Source of the DNA: Gavia stellata
Lineage: Eukaryota > Chordata > Aves > Gaviiformes > Gaviidae
Direction: 5' to 3'
NCBI RefSeq assembly: GCF_030936135.1
Contig: NC_082600.1
Location: forward strand, 1,550,001-1,614,000
DNA length: 64,000 nt
Shown piece after piece: positions 14,201 to 29,200 of the stretch (position 1 is the first letter of the stretch; each line of letters opens with the position of its first letter). The notes beneath the pieces were generated by a model. The model was not told the DNA's origin and made no database searches. It was given only the letters and a program-made list of their open reading frames with translations. A program made the translations under genes and the position numbers.

Positions 14201-17200
14201 GTGTACGCTTCTCGTTTGCTGTCCTGTATTTGAATTCAGCATGCTGCCCCATGATCCAGCTGTTTGGGCAAAATACTGGATAGTACTGGGTCCTGAACAG
14301 ACTGTAGCAGAACCCTGCTAGATACATCCTGCATTTGGAGAATGAAGCTTTTGGTAACTACGTATGCCTGGGACGATATATGGCATCTCTCACTTCTTTC
14401 CTGCCCACAAGGTCTGTTGCTATGTCGTAAAAGTGGTGAATGGAGTTAAATCCAGTTGGCAGCCGGTCACAAGTGGTGTTCCCCAGGGCTTGGTACTGGG
14501 GCCGGTCTTGTTTAATATCTTTATCGATGATCTGGATGAGGAGATCGAGTGCTCCCTCAGCAAGTTTGCAGACGACACCAAGTTGGGTGGGAGTGTTGAT
14601 CTGCTGGAGGGCCGGAAGGCTCTGCAGAGGATCTGGACAGGCTGGATCGATGGGCTGAGGCCAATTGTGTGAGGTTCAACAAGGCCAAGTGCCGGGTCCT
14701 GCACTTGGGTCACAACAACCCCACGCAACGCTACAGGCTTGGGGACGAGTGGCTGGAAAGCTGCCCGGCGGAAAAGGAGCTGGGGGTGTCAGTCGACAGC
14801 CGGCTGAAGATGAGCCAGCAGTGTGCCCAGGTGGCCAAGAAGGCCAATGGCATCCTGGCTTGTATCAGAAATGGTGTGGCCAGCGGGAGTAGGGAGGTGA
14901 TCGTGCCCCTGTACTCGGCGCTGGTGAGGCCGCACCTCGAATGCTGTGTTCAGTTTTGGGCCCCTCACTCCAAGAAGGACATTGAGGTGCTGGAGCGTGT
15001 CCAGAGAAGGGCGATGGAGCTGGTGAGGGGTCTGGAGCACAAGTCTGATGAGGAGCGGCTGAGGGAGCTGGGGTTGTTCAGTCTGGAGAAGAGGAGGCTG
15101 AGGGGAGACCTCATCGCTCTCTACAACTGCCTGAAAGGGGGTTGTGGTGAGGTGGGTGTTGGTCTCTTCTCCCAAGTGACTAGTGACAGGACAAGAGGAA
15201 ATGGCCTCAAGTTGTGCCAGGGGAGGTTTAGACGGGATTAGGAAAAATATCTTTACTGAGGGAGTGGTGAAGCACTGGAAGAGGCTGCCCAGGGAGGTGG
15301 TGGAGTCACCATCCCTGGAGGTGTTCAAAGAATGTGTGGACGTGGCACTGTGGGACATGGTTTAGTGGGCATGGTGGGGTTGGGTTGGTGGTTGGACTTG
15401 ATGATCTTACAGGTCTTTTCCAACCTCAGTGATTCTGTGATTCTGTGAAAAGGAGACCAGATTTTTCTGATCATACTGTTTTCTGGTGGGTGCTTCCAAA
15501 TATGTTACTGGCCCTGCTACAGTCCTGGGAACTGAATTGCCCAGCATCTGGGTCAGTTGTTTTCTGGCTCCTCCTTCAGCTTTTTGCTTTTTTTTTAAAG
15601 AATTTAACACTTTTGCTCTTTTCTGTTCTGGAAATTTATTTGTCCCTTACCTGTCATTAACTTGCTAATTGGGCTCAGATTGCTTCAGCTGTTTCTCTAA
15701 GATGAATTTTATCAGCTTCTCTTAGCTTTGTTGTAACAGAAAGAATGGCAGCTCTCAGACATTTCTTACTTCCCAAATTCTTTCTGTAACATGTAAGTTT
15801 GTGCAGTTTTTAATAGCTGACACCCTGAAGACCTGTCTACCTGCTGTCAGGCCTGTCGCTCATCATTCCCCGGGGTCCTGACAGCTTCAGAGGCCAGAGG
15901 GTTCTGTTGTACCAAATACAGCAATTAATGCATCAGTCCTGACGTGCGAGGTCTTAATGTTGATACATGAAACACTATAACAACTAGACTTCATTGGGAC
16001 AGTGCAGAAATTCGTGGTTGAGGAATTCTTGGACCTTCAGGGGATCTGGCCATATAGTAGTTTTCCAGAGCAGCTCACACCAGCCCAGATCAGGGCACCG
16101 TCCAGAGTGTTCCTTGCTGGAAGAGCCTCACCATCCCAAGAATCCCCCAGCAAAACATTCCCTTGGTTTCCGTCCCCTGGCAGAACAAAAAGCCTACTCT
16201 GATCTGAGTTCTCAGCTGAAGAAGAGAACACGAGAAACCTTTGTAAGGATTTCAGTATGGCTCTTGATCTCACACGGACGTGGCCAGGTGGACGCCGCCA
16301 CCAGTGCAGAACTTCAAGACTGAGAGTGAGAAGCTTTTTTTTTTTTCCTCCACCCACCTGGGGATAGGTGGGTGGTAGGAATTGCATCAGTGCCTTCGTG
16401 AAGTCTGCGGCAGTGAATCTGGCAGCGGAAAGCAGAACTGCTGTCTGGCTGCCCCTTATGGCCCACTGAGGAAGACCAGAGTGACATCAGTCAGTCCATC
16501 ACCTTGGTCATGCCTATCAACCCTTTTTTTTTTTTTTTAACCAGAACTAAAATGTATTGAGAATGTTTTGCAGGCATAAAAAAATGCTCAGTTTCTGTTG
16601 TCAGTAGTTGTAACATAAAAATGTGTTTTATGACTTCTAGAGTATGTATACAAAAAGATTCCTTGTGTTTTAAGTAGTATTTTATTATTTTCACTTAGTT
16701 GGCTTATGACTTAAATTGGCTTTTAGTGATGAATTACTTAGTATTCATATTTGAAAGGCTTTAAGATAAAAAATAATTTTTCAAGCTTTGAGTTAGATTT
16801 TCAACCTGTTTATCTGTAGATGAAAGTCTTTGCATGTGACAAATGAATAGAGCCTGAGCATCTTTGTTGAAATGCTCAGATTTCTGTAGGCAAAAATGCT
16901 CCATACAGTAGGCATAAAACCAGCCTGAGAGTCTCTGAAAATGCAACTTTTTGAGAATCCTGTAGTACACAGGAAAAGCAATTTCTTTTTTTTTTAAAAT
17001 AATTTATTTTTTTCCTTTCACATGGCTAGCATTTGATGATAAGGGGACTCCCAACGTTAGCATAGTTGGCCAGCGTTTGAACTGTGGCGATGGATGTGGC
17101 GATTATGAGGACAAGAAGCAAGAAGTGTCACGTACTATTTTTAAAAGTCAAAATATGGAACACCAAAGAAATTCTAAGCATTCAAAAGGTTTGTGAGTTT

Positions 17201-20200
17201 GCTACATTGCTGTTCATCTGAGCTCTCATTTATGGCGAAAACTGAGGCTGTGTATAGCCTTTCGTAAAACAGGTTTTACAGAAAATACATTTCAAGGTGT
17301 TTAGCGTGGGTTCCTCTTTTCTAGTCTTTCTAACAAGTTGGGTTTTTTTCTGACATTAACCAAAATTAGAGTGCCAATTGAATTGAAATTAAAAGTTGAG
17401 CAATAGTGCATGCCATGAAAAAAGGACCAAATTGTTATATATCTCAGTCTGAATAAATGAACAGCTTTAAAAGTTTGGTTTTAAATTACTCTGTTGTTCA
17501 TTGGTAAAATTAAGGAACTTAAAACATTATACTTGACATTTCAGTTTTAACTGTGTAATTTTAATGCATCCTAGGAGTTGCTGTTCCCTACATCAGAATT
17601 GTTGTGTGTATGATGTAGATGTATTTTCCAACTCTAAGCTTGTTAGAATAGAGCAGCAACTTTCGGGGGTTTTCTTGAACATCAGAAGTGAACTGTGGAA
17701 GTCAGTTTAAGGAACATACGGTTTCGCTGTCTCTTGTTCAGATCTCCCTCAGAGTGGCTAGAATAGATGTCAAGTAATCATGTTTTAGTGACAAACAGAA
17801 AATTAAATAGACATTGAATAATGGAGCTCTTTGTCCCAATAAGATTTTCTCCATCTCTTGTTTAAAGATGAAACATGGACAGTTTTGTCTATTCTCAAGG
17901 TTTTATAGAAATGGTGGAGTGCTATTTTACGTGCAACATTTAAAGCTGAGCAGTGGAAGTAAAGTTTATAATCAGATTTGTAAATCCTTTTTTTTTTGTT
18001 GACACCTGCTTATCTTGTGATGCCTGTGAAATCAAGGTTGGTAAATTTTTGGGCTAGGAGCTGAGGTTAGGACAGAAGGTCCTGATCTGGGGTGGGTTCC
18101 AAAGAGGATCCAGTATTTGATGCCCATTCAGTTACAGTCTAAGAGAGAATTGCTCATGGAGCCTGAAGATTATATTCAAGAAAACCCCAAAAGACCAATT
18201 TTGACAGTTCTCGAATGTTAAAACTTGGAACATTCAGAAGCCAATGACTTCTGAAATTAACACTTTCAAGAGAAACCTTTTCACTTGATCTTTCTTCTCA
18301 TAAAGAATAAAAAGGAGAGCTCCAAAATTAAAACTATCAAGTAATTTGTAAAGAGGCATCTGTCATACTCTTACCTGGGATTATTTTTGGCAAACTAAAG
18401 ATTGAGGTGAGGGCAGAAAGCGTAACAGAGCTGTCAAGAGTCCCAAATTGCTGCGATGCCGCAGCTGGCCCGGTGGAGGGCTACTGCAGGTTCTGGGTCC
18501 CTGGTCCTTCTCACGAACGTTAGAGATGTTGCAGCAGCCATAGGGCTGTCAGTTTACCAGAGTGTTTCTCAGCTGAGATTATTCGGTAGTCCACTGCCTT
18601 CATTTATGCGCTTTCGAGTAGGTAATTGGGCTTTCCTAAACCATCTTCTCTGTTCAGAAATTTCAGATTATTTAGGTTAAATAGCAAAAGCAAATGGTGC
18701 TCTTCCTTGGTCACAGACTATGATTTTTATTTGCAACTAGTGTAACCAGTATAGAAGTACATAATATATGTCATCCACTTTGGTAAAGAATTTGGGGGAC
18801 TACTCATTTATATGGGAAACAGCATTAAGTGCTGCTTGGGGAAAAAAATATTTTAGCAAATTCTGTTTTGATTCAGTTGTGCTGAATTATGTAAGAAACA
18901 GTGCTATACTTCCACTGAGCGAGTTAGAAACTTCTGGTTTTTTCAGTGGAATCAGTTGATTTTAAAATCCTCTTACAACCACTGGTTTTCTTTATGACCT
19001 TTTGGCAGAAATTTTATTTGCTATATGCTTCCCATGATTTGAGGATATCAATATATAGTAAACCCCGTTAACATCAGTAGCTTGAAAATATACTGATTCC
19101 TAAACGTGATAAATTGAGATGTCAGTGTATATTGACATTTTAGAAGAATAAAACATGTACCAAAGGCTAAAGTACATGATTTACATTGTGTGATTTTAAT
19201 TTTTTTTAAGGTCTTGCGGAGTCAACGTCTAGTTTTCCAGAGATGAACAACCTAGATTTCACTTCACCAAGTGTCCTGTCTGAAGATGCAGTTGTAATTG
19301 TTGGTAAAGGTATTACAAAACCAAAATTATCTCCTGTATCTCATCATGTTTTTACAATGAGGGAAAACGTACTTTCATAGAACGGGAAAAGGAGAAGTAG
19401 ATTCCTTAAAACATTTTAGATTGTGAACAATCTCCTTTTCAAATGGGAATAAAAAGAATTATGCTTGGAAGTTTTGCAGTTACTGGATATGCTGTTCCAT
19501 TCCAACAACATAGAATGGCAGCAAATTGTGAAGGTTAGGTCTTGGTTCTAGCCCAGTGTGCTCACATGTACGTGCATCCAGCCTACTCGGTAGAATAAGG
19601 TAAGAATACTTTTGGGTGGAAATTGGCACTGATAGTATAATAGCGATGTTTTATCTTCTTGAATTACTTTTGGTTTTCTTTAGTTTTTACTAAATTCTGA
19701 TGAATAAAATGATTATTTTGGTGAGGGCACAACATGATAATGCCTTTCAGGTGTTTTTGGAAGTCCTCCTTCTGCACGAACATACAGCCAGTCCCTAACG
19801 TCTGCAGCGAATGGAGACGACGAAGCTGTCAAAGAGGAGACTGAGCCATCATCAGGGATCTGTGGGAGAAGCATCCAGCAGAACAGTGCTTCTCATCTCC
19901 GTGTTGAAAATGAAAAAGAGGTAAGACTTCCAGAACCATTTTATTGTCTTGCTTCCTTTTTTTATATGTATGAATACAGTTGGATACAGTTCTGCAGTCT
20001 CTATGTTATGGTAAACAAGAATTTGATTAAAATACATGAATTCATAGCTCAGGTGACTTGCAGCGGTATACAAGACCTTTTATTTATGTTAGGTCTTTTC
20101 CAACCTTAATGATGCTGCGATTCTGTTTGGTTTGTTGAGTTCCGTTACAAGGTGAAGACTAAAGCTGGATTAACAGTGAGAACTCATTTGTCAACATCTG

Positions 20201-23200
20201 GTTGACTGCATGCAGGTTTTTGCTCTGAGTGCTTATTGAACCGTCTTGCAAACAGTAATGAGAACACAGTTGCTGTCTGCTAATATTTGCAGAATGTTAT
20301 ATTAAGCCTAAACCAGAAGTTTCTTGTAATTCAGCGTTACTTTTCTAACAATTGTTAAATAAAAAATGGGTTACATTTTCTCAGTAAGGTGACTTACTGC
20401 AGATTGTTCATGCAGTTTAAATAAGGCTGTGGTGTCATTTGTTCATTGGTGACAACACAGGAAATAAACTTGATCTTCTTGGCATGGTCCATGGGAAACT
20501 TGTCTTCACATCTCAAGTGGGCAATTACAAATGGCACCAATTACCAATACTGTTGATACCAAATTAAGTGGACTGCACAAAGTGTTTTTTGGTCCTGTGA
20601 ATTTTAGATTAAAAAAAAAAAAATGGTATGAGGATCTCTTTAAACACCGTACAGATCCACCAATATTTGCTAGTAGTTCGGTAGTTGATCCTAAGACCCA
20701 TTTTCAAGGCAATGCTGGAATCAGAGAAGGGAACCGAACGATATTTTTGCTGTCCTGGATGAATGATTAACAATTAGACCTGAAAATCTCTTTTTTGTCT
20801 CTGTTATGGAAGCTTTTCTTCTTCGTGTAAGCAACTGTGTATTTACTGGGAGTGCAACAAACGCAAAAAAGTAATTTCCTGCCTAACGCTGTAGGTTAAT
20901 GGTCCGAACTAAATCTATTTTAGTGTACAGTGTTAGGCACTGAGGCTCAGGCTCCTGCTCGCATGAGTGTGTAACTCTATACAAGGAAGAACAGCTTCAG
21001 CAGGAACAGCTGAGAAAGACCGATCTCCCAAAATCTTCATAATTGGGGCATGAACCTGGCAGGAGAGTGCAATGCAGCTTCCTGCTGTGGATCAGACTGT
21101 GCCAGGGGTTCAATCTGGACCTCGCGTACCAAAGCAGCCCGCAGCCAGCCAGGTGCTTCTCCCTGCTTTTGCTTTTCGTTCCACCTGGATTTTTTATAAT
21201 AACAAACTGCTGTGTCAGAAGCTCCCCACCTAATGTGAAGTCTCTGGGAGAAGGGCGGCAGGAGGGAGTCGAGCTGGAAAATGTCCTCTCCCACTGAAGA
21301 TAGGAGTACTTGGAGGGATCAGATTAAAAGGAGAAAATGGAAGAACCTATTAAATGTTACTAAGCTCTCATGAAGAATCGTAATTGTCTTAAACATGCAA
21401 GAGAAAAGGGTCAGATCACACTGTTAAAGACCACTGTTTAAAAATCCCCTGTGTGGCTTAAACGGGAGTGAGTTCATGTAGATTGTATATTTGTTACTTA
21501 AAATTTTAGGAAACTACACAACACTGCCAGAGAAATAGAAGACCTTTTCTTTTAGATCTTAATTCTCTAACTATTCAGGTATTTTAGAGTAAATTATTAT
21601 TTCCCTTAAATGTTTAAACCTGGAGTGTTGCTTCTCTTTGCCAGTAGGACTACCTGTCATGCAGAAAGCAGACATTCAGCTCTTTTCAGGATTGGATTTA
21701 ATATTTATATGAGTAATTTCCTTATGCTCTGTAGAATAATGGTGAAAATAGTAATTTCCCATGCTTACCTTAGACAATATCAAGAACTGGGTAATAAGTT
21801 ATTGGGTAACTTGTGCATCGCATATCATAATGGCTGCATTAATTTTCTGCAGATAAAAGTTGCCATGTCAAAATCTGCCCAGGACAAGGTGAGGCGGAAG
21901 AAAAGAGAAGAAAAAGAACACAATCATAAAGAACATCAGGAAGTCAAAGACCTTGAAGAAAAGGAAGAAAACCCTTGGGAAAGACTTAAACTGAATGAAC
22001 CAGAGAAAATGACAACAGAAAGTGAGGATTAGTGTTTGTCTTAAATGAATAATATACTATTAAATGTTGCTGAAATGGAAATTAAAATTCTGTGATAATT
22101 ACCAAAATCATGACTGTTTAGTCTGACATGAGGTATTACTAGAATTAATTTTACACTGCAGTTTACTCTTTAGTCATTTGTTGTCAGTCTTACAATGCAA
22201 ATGGTGGAGAGTAAAGTGCTTGTGGGAAATACCTGAAAGACTGTAGTTAAGCAAAATTTCAAAAGACAAATTAGGACTGAAAATGCTAGTTTTTTCCTTT
22301 CTTCTGATTTGTTGTTGTTGTTGTCGTTTGGACATTTCTTTCTATTTTCTAGAGTTAAATCTCTGTGGGGATATATTAACATCGTCAGGAAATGTATCTT
22401 TGTCATTAGAAAACATGGCCTTGAATCCTTCATTAAAAAGAACATCCAGTTTGAAGAAGACAAAATGTTCACCCTTGCTAGATACTGGTAAGCTGTTACA
22501 GTAAACTAAAGACTGCCAGAATATTTCGGTATGTGGAGTGGGACAGTTCCAAAATAAAATCAGGTTTAATATGATTTATTTGTGCAATGGATAGTCCTGA
22601 GGCGCTCTGGAAGATTAGTACTTTGGGGGGAGTGGTGAAGGGGATTTGAATTCATCATTGCTCCCTTGAAACATTTTTCATCTATAATTTGTTAGGAAGA
22701 TGTTTGAAACATGAGAGGGTTTTTTATTTGCTCAGCAGCTTAAATGATGTATTGTGTTAATGGCAAATTGACTCCCTTCTCTCTCCAAGAAAAACATTCC
22801 TGGGTACATTTTGTCACTGAGATGCCTTTAAAACATGCAGTAGAAATCTTTTCAGAATAGCAGCTCATCTGATGATGGTCAAAGGTCTTCAGAATTTCTC
22901 AGGTGGCTCTTGAAGTTTTACTATATCGTGTCTTAGCACACCGTGTTTTAGCACATTGTGCATCTGTTTTTACATCAAACGACTGACTACATTTGTGTTT
23001 GCAACTTTTTAAAGTGGTGGTTGTTTGCCAAAAGATTCATTCCCGTGAGTGAAACGCTGAATGATCGAGGATATAACTGGGAAAGCTGTCTTTTTGAAAG
23101 CCTGGTCCCTGAGTAGCAGCAGTCTATATCTCCAACTTTTTATATTTCCTTCCTTTGAATGAATTAGTTTCTTCAGATTATGCTAATTATTTCTTATGCT

Positions 23201-26200
23201 TCACGACTTTGCAGATGAAGTTTCTTTTGGGGCACGAGGACGCTATAAAGACAGGACCCCATCGGTCACTCACAGCCCAGAAGTAATGGACCCATCAGAA
23301 CTGCAGCCCTTTTCAAAACCAGAAACGGCACTGACAGAAGCCTTGACCTTTTTAGCTGATGATGACTGGTAGGTGTAAACATCTATCTACAACCGGAATG
23401 TAATGTAGAAGGCGTTTATTTTGATGACTTACTTTAAAAAAAAACAGCAAAATGGACATGACATCAAAAATAGCGAGAAGGATTGCAAGTGATATATGAG
23501 AAAAAACATTTTTTTTCAGTCCAAACCTAGATTAAACGGTAACTGTTGTAAATTGAGGCTTAATAGCTAAGCTTTCAGAGACTTGTAGAGAGATGTCTAA
23601 GCTTAAGCACTGTTCTGGAGAGGGCCCCTGCCAACACCTTCTTGCTATTTTCTGTGGAATACAAGGCTTCACTGTGCTCTGACTGGTGAAATGGGGTTAC
23701 AATGCTGCTGCCTTTTCAACTTGCGGAAGCACAGGAATCCTTTAATGGCCACTGGTGCAAGCTGTGGACAGAACTGTGGGAAAGAATTGGGAGACTGGTA
23801 TGCTAAAGTAGTCCTACAACCACATTAAAAGAAAGACTCACTTCAAAAGAATTTCCTACGTTACACGTTACTGCTTCATTTTACAATCTAATTCGTTTGC
23901 TATTTGGTGTCTTAGAATTCTGTGGTTTAATATTTTTATGAAAATCTGCAAATGTTTTGAATTTAATTTGTTTTTTACATAGGGAGAAGAAAATTGAAGG
24001 TCTGAACTTTGTTAGATGTTTGTCTGCCTACCATGCGACTATTCTGACTGCAAAGCTACACGAAACAAGTTTGGCTGTGGCTCAAGAGGTTAAATTTTAC
24101 TATCAGAATATTTCACTGACTATATGTGTGTATATGTATTTTATAGCTCTCAGATACACTGAAATGAAATGGTATGTTCATCTGTGGTTAGTTTTTCTCT
24201 GTTGGACAGTCTCACAAGGATGAGTTTGTTGTTTGGCAAAGCAGCTTATACTTCAGATACCAACAGCTGATCTGATTTGATTTGCTAAGAGACTGAAAAA
24301 ATTCAGATTGTAACTTTATAACATTTTTCATGTGTATGTATTTTAATTCTCACACATTGTGAATCAAGTTAGAAATGTATTTCTCAGTTGCTTTTAATGT
24401 TACTTAAAAATTACAAAGGGAAACATTAAGCTTTACTTATTTTAAAGTATATTTTATAAACATTATTCATTGTTTGTTTGGGTTTTTCCTGTGTGCAGGT
24501 CAAGAATTTACGCTCAGGTGTTTCTCGAGCTGCTGTGGTCTGTTTAGGGGATTTGTTCACCTACCTGAAAAAGAGCATGGATCAAGAACTAGATAATACA
24601 GTAAAAGTCCTTTTGCACAAAGCTGGTGAATCCAACACATTTATAAGGGAAGAGGTAGACAAAGCACTGAAGGCTATGGTTAATAATGTGACTCCAGCAC
24701 GTGCACTTTGTTCTCTTATAAATGGAGGGCAAAGGTAATTCTTATAAAGACTTTATAAAGAAATATAACTTGTGAATCGAATAAATTTATCAAATATAGT
24801 CTTTTAAAAAAATAAATCAAAATATAGTAGGCAGAAATTTGAAAATATAGTAAGTCAGCTCTGCAAAACATCTACCAAGGGCAACGTTTGTTGGCATGAA
24901 AGTAAACTGTCGCCCCCCTGTTTCTTTCTGTACGTTATGGAAAAAGTTGCTGTTGATTTTGGAGTGTGGTGTATTTTCTGGTCATTCTGCAAGACTTCAG
25001 TAATTTTATTCACTGTTAGTATAGTATTCTTAGGAAACTGCTATTTTGCTTTGCCTAGTAAAGCTCACATAGCATTCTCATTTTTTGCTTGCTCTGCCAT
25101 CAAATGCCTGTCTTTTTCAGCTTTCAGCACTACTTTTTATTTAGAAAGATGATTTATAACTTACAATTCTCTAGCTGCAACTATCTTGGCTGATTTCCTG
25201 TTCTTCCCTAGACTTCGCTGGTTAATAGTCTTTTTTGTCTGCGTTTTAATTTCCCTTACGGTGGTGGTGGCCATTATTTTCTTGAGTACCTCAAACAAGC
25301 CTCCGTTTCTGATTGCATGGTTTGATTCTGACATCTAGGTCACCTCAGTCTGTAGTAGAGGTTACATTCCTTTCCCTCAGTTTCCCTGTTAAGTATGCCG
25401 TTCTTTTTCTTTTATGTCCTCATTCACTGTAACAGCAATACTTAATCAAGCCATTAGACATTCCAGTATCTTAGATATATACCTACTTCTACTTTATCTC
25501 TTATCTATCTGTCATCACTTAGATGACATGTAATAGGCTACATTTCTCGTAGCCTGTCCCTTCCATTAAATATTTCAGATGCTACTTTATAAATCAATCT
25601 TAGACTTTCTGCACAGCTACAAATTGTAAGAGTTAGTCTTGATTCAAAATGTTTTGTTTCCTGGGAAGCTGGCTGTTGTGGAATATATTGATTCTGTCTC
25701 CTGAAAGCCAATGAGAACCGTACTGCAATTTCCTGAACTTTAAACTGAAAGGCAAATATCAGTCTTGGGATTTAAATTATTTATGAATCGTGCCTGCACA
25801 TAGTTGTGTTTGTGAATTTTAGACCAGCAGACAGTAACTGCACATTGCTTTAATTCAGAAGCCCTGTAAAGGGGTCTGCTTATGTAGTCCCATCTTTTCT
25901 TCAGAAATCCCTGGCCAAGCAATGCTCATGATCATAGCTGGCTACATCTGATCTCCCCCTTTTCAGTGGCAGATTGAAACACACTGACCTACTCTTGTGA
26001 GTTTTCTAGACCTGTAAAGATTGACCCCTCCAGTTTGTGAACTCAGATACGTTTTCAGATATCAAAATCATCTGAGCTGTGAGACTGAATACAGCATTTG
26101 AAGCAGGTGTTTAAATCATGGAGTACAGTATGTTTTAATGCATGACCCATCAGCGGATGGCCTAAATAGCACTGTGAGTTACAGCTTTTCTAGTATTGGC

Positions 26201-29200
26201 TTCAGGAAACTCTGGCCATATTAGCAACAAAGCCCATAGGCACGTCTGGAGCTATCCTTTCTAGAGGCTGTAACAATGAATACAAGAATTATCTTTCAAA
26301 GTGGAAATTTGGGAGAAAAATGACATGTGCCTGCAGTACAAAGCGGAAAGGTTCTGTTTGACACAACTGTGTAACTACACAAAGGATATCTTTTCTAAAT
26401 TTGGCTTATACATTGAGTTGCTTATATTCACCACAACTTACGTATTCAAGTTAACAGTTAGCATTTTTCCTACAATTCATAAGACCTTTTAAAATCTACC
26501 TATTTTCCGCGCAACATATGTCAAGCCTACTGTGATCACAAGTATTAACGCTTGCAACCCTGAGTAGATAAACATACTGATTCTCCATCAGCTACAAAGT
26601 TGTTTTTGACTTTACCAACAAGAATAATTAAAAACATTTTTGTTTGCCTTTGTGAGATGCTGCTCTAAAGATATTGGACTATTGCTGCAAACTCACCTCT
26701 ATGAATAGATGCTTGATCCAAGAGCATGATTCCAGGACTAGATCTGAAAGTGATTGCATTTCTGAAATTTTAAAATCATGTTTCTTATCTGTATGAATTG
26801 TGTTTAATTCTAAGGTCTTACGTGCATACAAAAAAATTTCCAACTATTTTGCATGAGCAGCAGGCATTTGTGGGGAATATTTGCTTCCATGCAGTGAGGT
26901 CTTTAAGCCTCACAGTTCTTGTTTTCCCATCGGAACGTGCAGCAGGAGTTAGTCTGTTACTGTTTGCCTTCTCGCAAGCTCCCAAGATGTGTGGCTGCTG
27001 TAGAGCCATAACGGCAGGTACTGAGCACAAGCTAAAGCTAGTTTAACCTAGGCAGCTCAGAAGCAGCAGAGAGGACGGCTACATTAGCAGGGAGTTCAGC
27101 GTGGGAGCTGCCACGCTGCCAGATAGATTTTGCAGCCTGGACTGTATTCTGAGCTGCCGCATGTTGCAGTTTGAACAGACCCGGCTAGTTGTGGTCGTGA
27201 GAGCTGTAGTCTAGTGGTAGCTTTACTTCCAGTGAGGCCATGGTAATCTATGGAACCAGAGAAAATGAAAATCTTGGTGAGATGGGAACGTAGCCATTTG
27301 CGAAGAACACTGGATGTTCATGTCAAACTGCAAAGCTGGGGAGCCACTGGTGTGCTTTACCAAGTCAATTCTTTTCCTTAGCTCTCTCCTTTAAACCTGT
27401 ATTTCCCTACGAACAATAAGCCATGCAAATGTCTCATTTACTGTGCAGTGAAACTGTCCTCAAAACAGGACTTTTAATCTAAAGATAAAAATAAAATTGG
27501 AAAAGTTTGAATTTGCAGAATTGTGAAGTCTGAAAACATGTGGGATCAGCAGGTACAGTAGAGTTTATATAAAATGTTAGTTAGCTGCGCAAGTTTGAAA
27601 ATTGGTTCCAGCTTTTCTCCCATTATCATCAGCACAGGTGTTTAGTGGCCCCTGTTTTGTAGAAAATAGACTTCCGCAGGATTTTTAGAAGTCAATAGAA
27701 TACTGCTTTATTTAATTTTAAATTGATATAAAATGCACAAGATGTGTTTCTGAGCACGGGGACTAGTTTTTCATCAAGTTGATGGAAAGAACACGTAGTA
27801 GTGTGCTTTCTAAAATATTTCACTATTATTTTAAGGAAAACTAGAGATTAAATTCTAAAAGGAAGAAAATTACTAGTTTTATTAATCCAAAAGGTGCAGT
27901 TAGAGGTTGAAACTGACTTTACACAAAAAAAAAATAATTTTTCTTTTTTCATTTCTGTTCTTGTAGTTTGGGATTTTAAGTGAATGAAATGAAATTTAAT
28001 CCAATGGATTATCCTTTTAAATTAAGTTATTTGTCTTTGCTCCACAATATCTTTTCTATACAGCCAGAATAAGTATCTGCATATCAGCAGTATACTAGTT
28101 GTAGATTATGCTAAAGATGAAAAAAGAAAACTTGTATACCATATTTGGTAGAGCACATAAATAGTGCTGTTCACTCCTGCGATGAGTTTTTACTAAGCAG
28201 CTGTGTTTTTTCTAGCCACCTGCATTCAGCAGTGAGAAGATGCACAGCCCAGCACCTGTCAGACATTGTAGAACGTATGGGACCGGAGCGGATTCTGTCT
28301 GGAACCAAAGTTGTCGCTGATCGGATTTTCCCTGCAATAGCCAGGTTTGCACAGGATAGTTCACAACAAACAAGGTTAGTAAGGTTAATAGTTAAGATAA
28401 GCACGTTCCAGGTGGCTGAAACCTCTGCATAGCTCAGTGTGTGTTTCTCTGCAGTGACAGAGGATAGAATCATGGAATCATTTAGGTTGGAAAAGACCCT
28501 TAGGATCATCGAGTCCAACCGTTAACCTAACGCTGCCGAGACTGTTAAGATAGCATATGTGACAGGAATTACCTGAATGCCTCCTGCAGCTGTGCCCACC
28601 CTGGCTGCCAGAAAAGCGGGCCTCAAAGGTCATACTCTGCTGGGCACAGACGTGATACAGGCCACGGAGGGGATGCTGGCACTGGGATCCACGCTGCCTG
28701 ACTGACAAGGCTTGGACCATCCTGTTTAAAGATGGCTGAAATGGAAGACTGTTCTCATTACTTTGCTCAGATGTTGATTAAATAGTGATTTTTGAGCATA
28801 GTTTCTGTGGGGGAGGATGAAAAGGGTATCTGGTTACACATATAGATAGCAGTCTTCCTGCACTTCCACATTTTGGAATTACACACCTGTAATTATTAAC
28901 AGTTACAAAGCAAATCCATGTTTACAGATGTATATGTCATGGTCTGTTGTCCTGCAGGTATTACGGTCGAAAGATGCTCTTCAGTATGATGACTCATCCT
29001 GATTTTGATAAAACACTTGAAAAGTATGTGCCGACCAAGGATTTGCCTTACATTAAGGAATCTGTTAGCAATCTACGTGAAAAGGTACGTGGAAAAGCTC
29101 TTGTTCAACAGCTGACAAATGTAAACTCTACTAGTGGCCGTTAGGTGTAGACAGTGAACCTACAGGGAACGGGAGGAGTGCATTCAGAGGAAGACAAGTA

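Noticed and set aside
15990-16330. Overlapping open frames on both strands
   Set aside because: Ordinary length and composition, no known domain, ends in a T run; nothing supports a gene.
27205-27250. tRNA A-box-like TAGTCTAGTGGTAG
   Set aside because: No B box, acceptor stem or anticodon arm in the right place.
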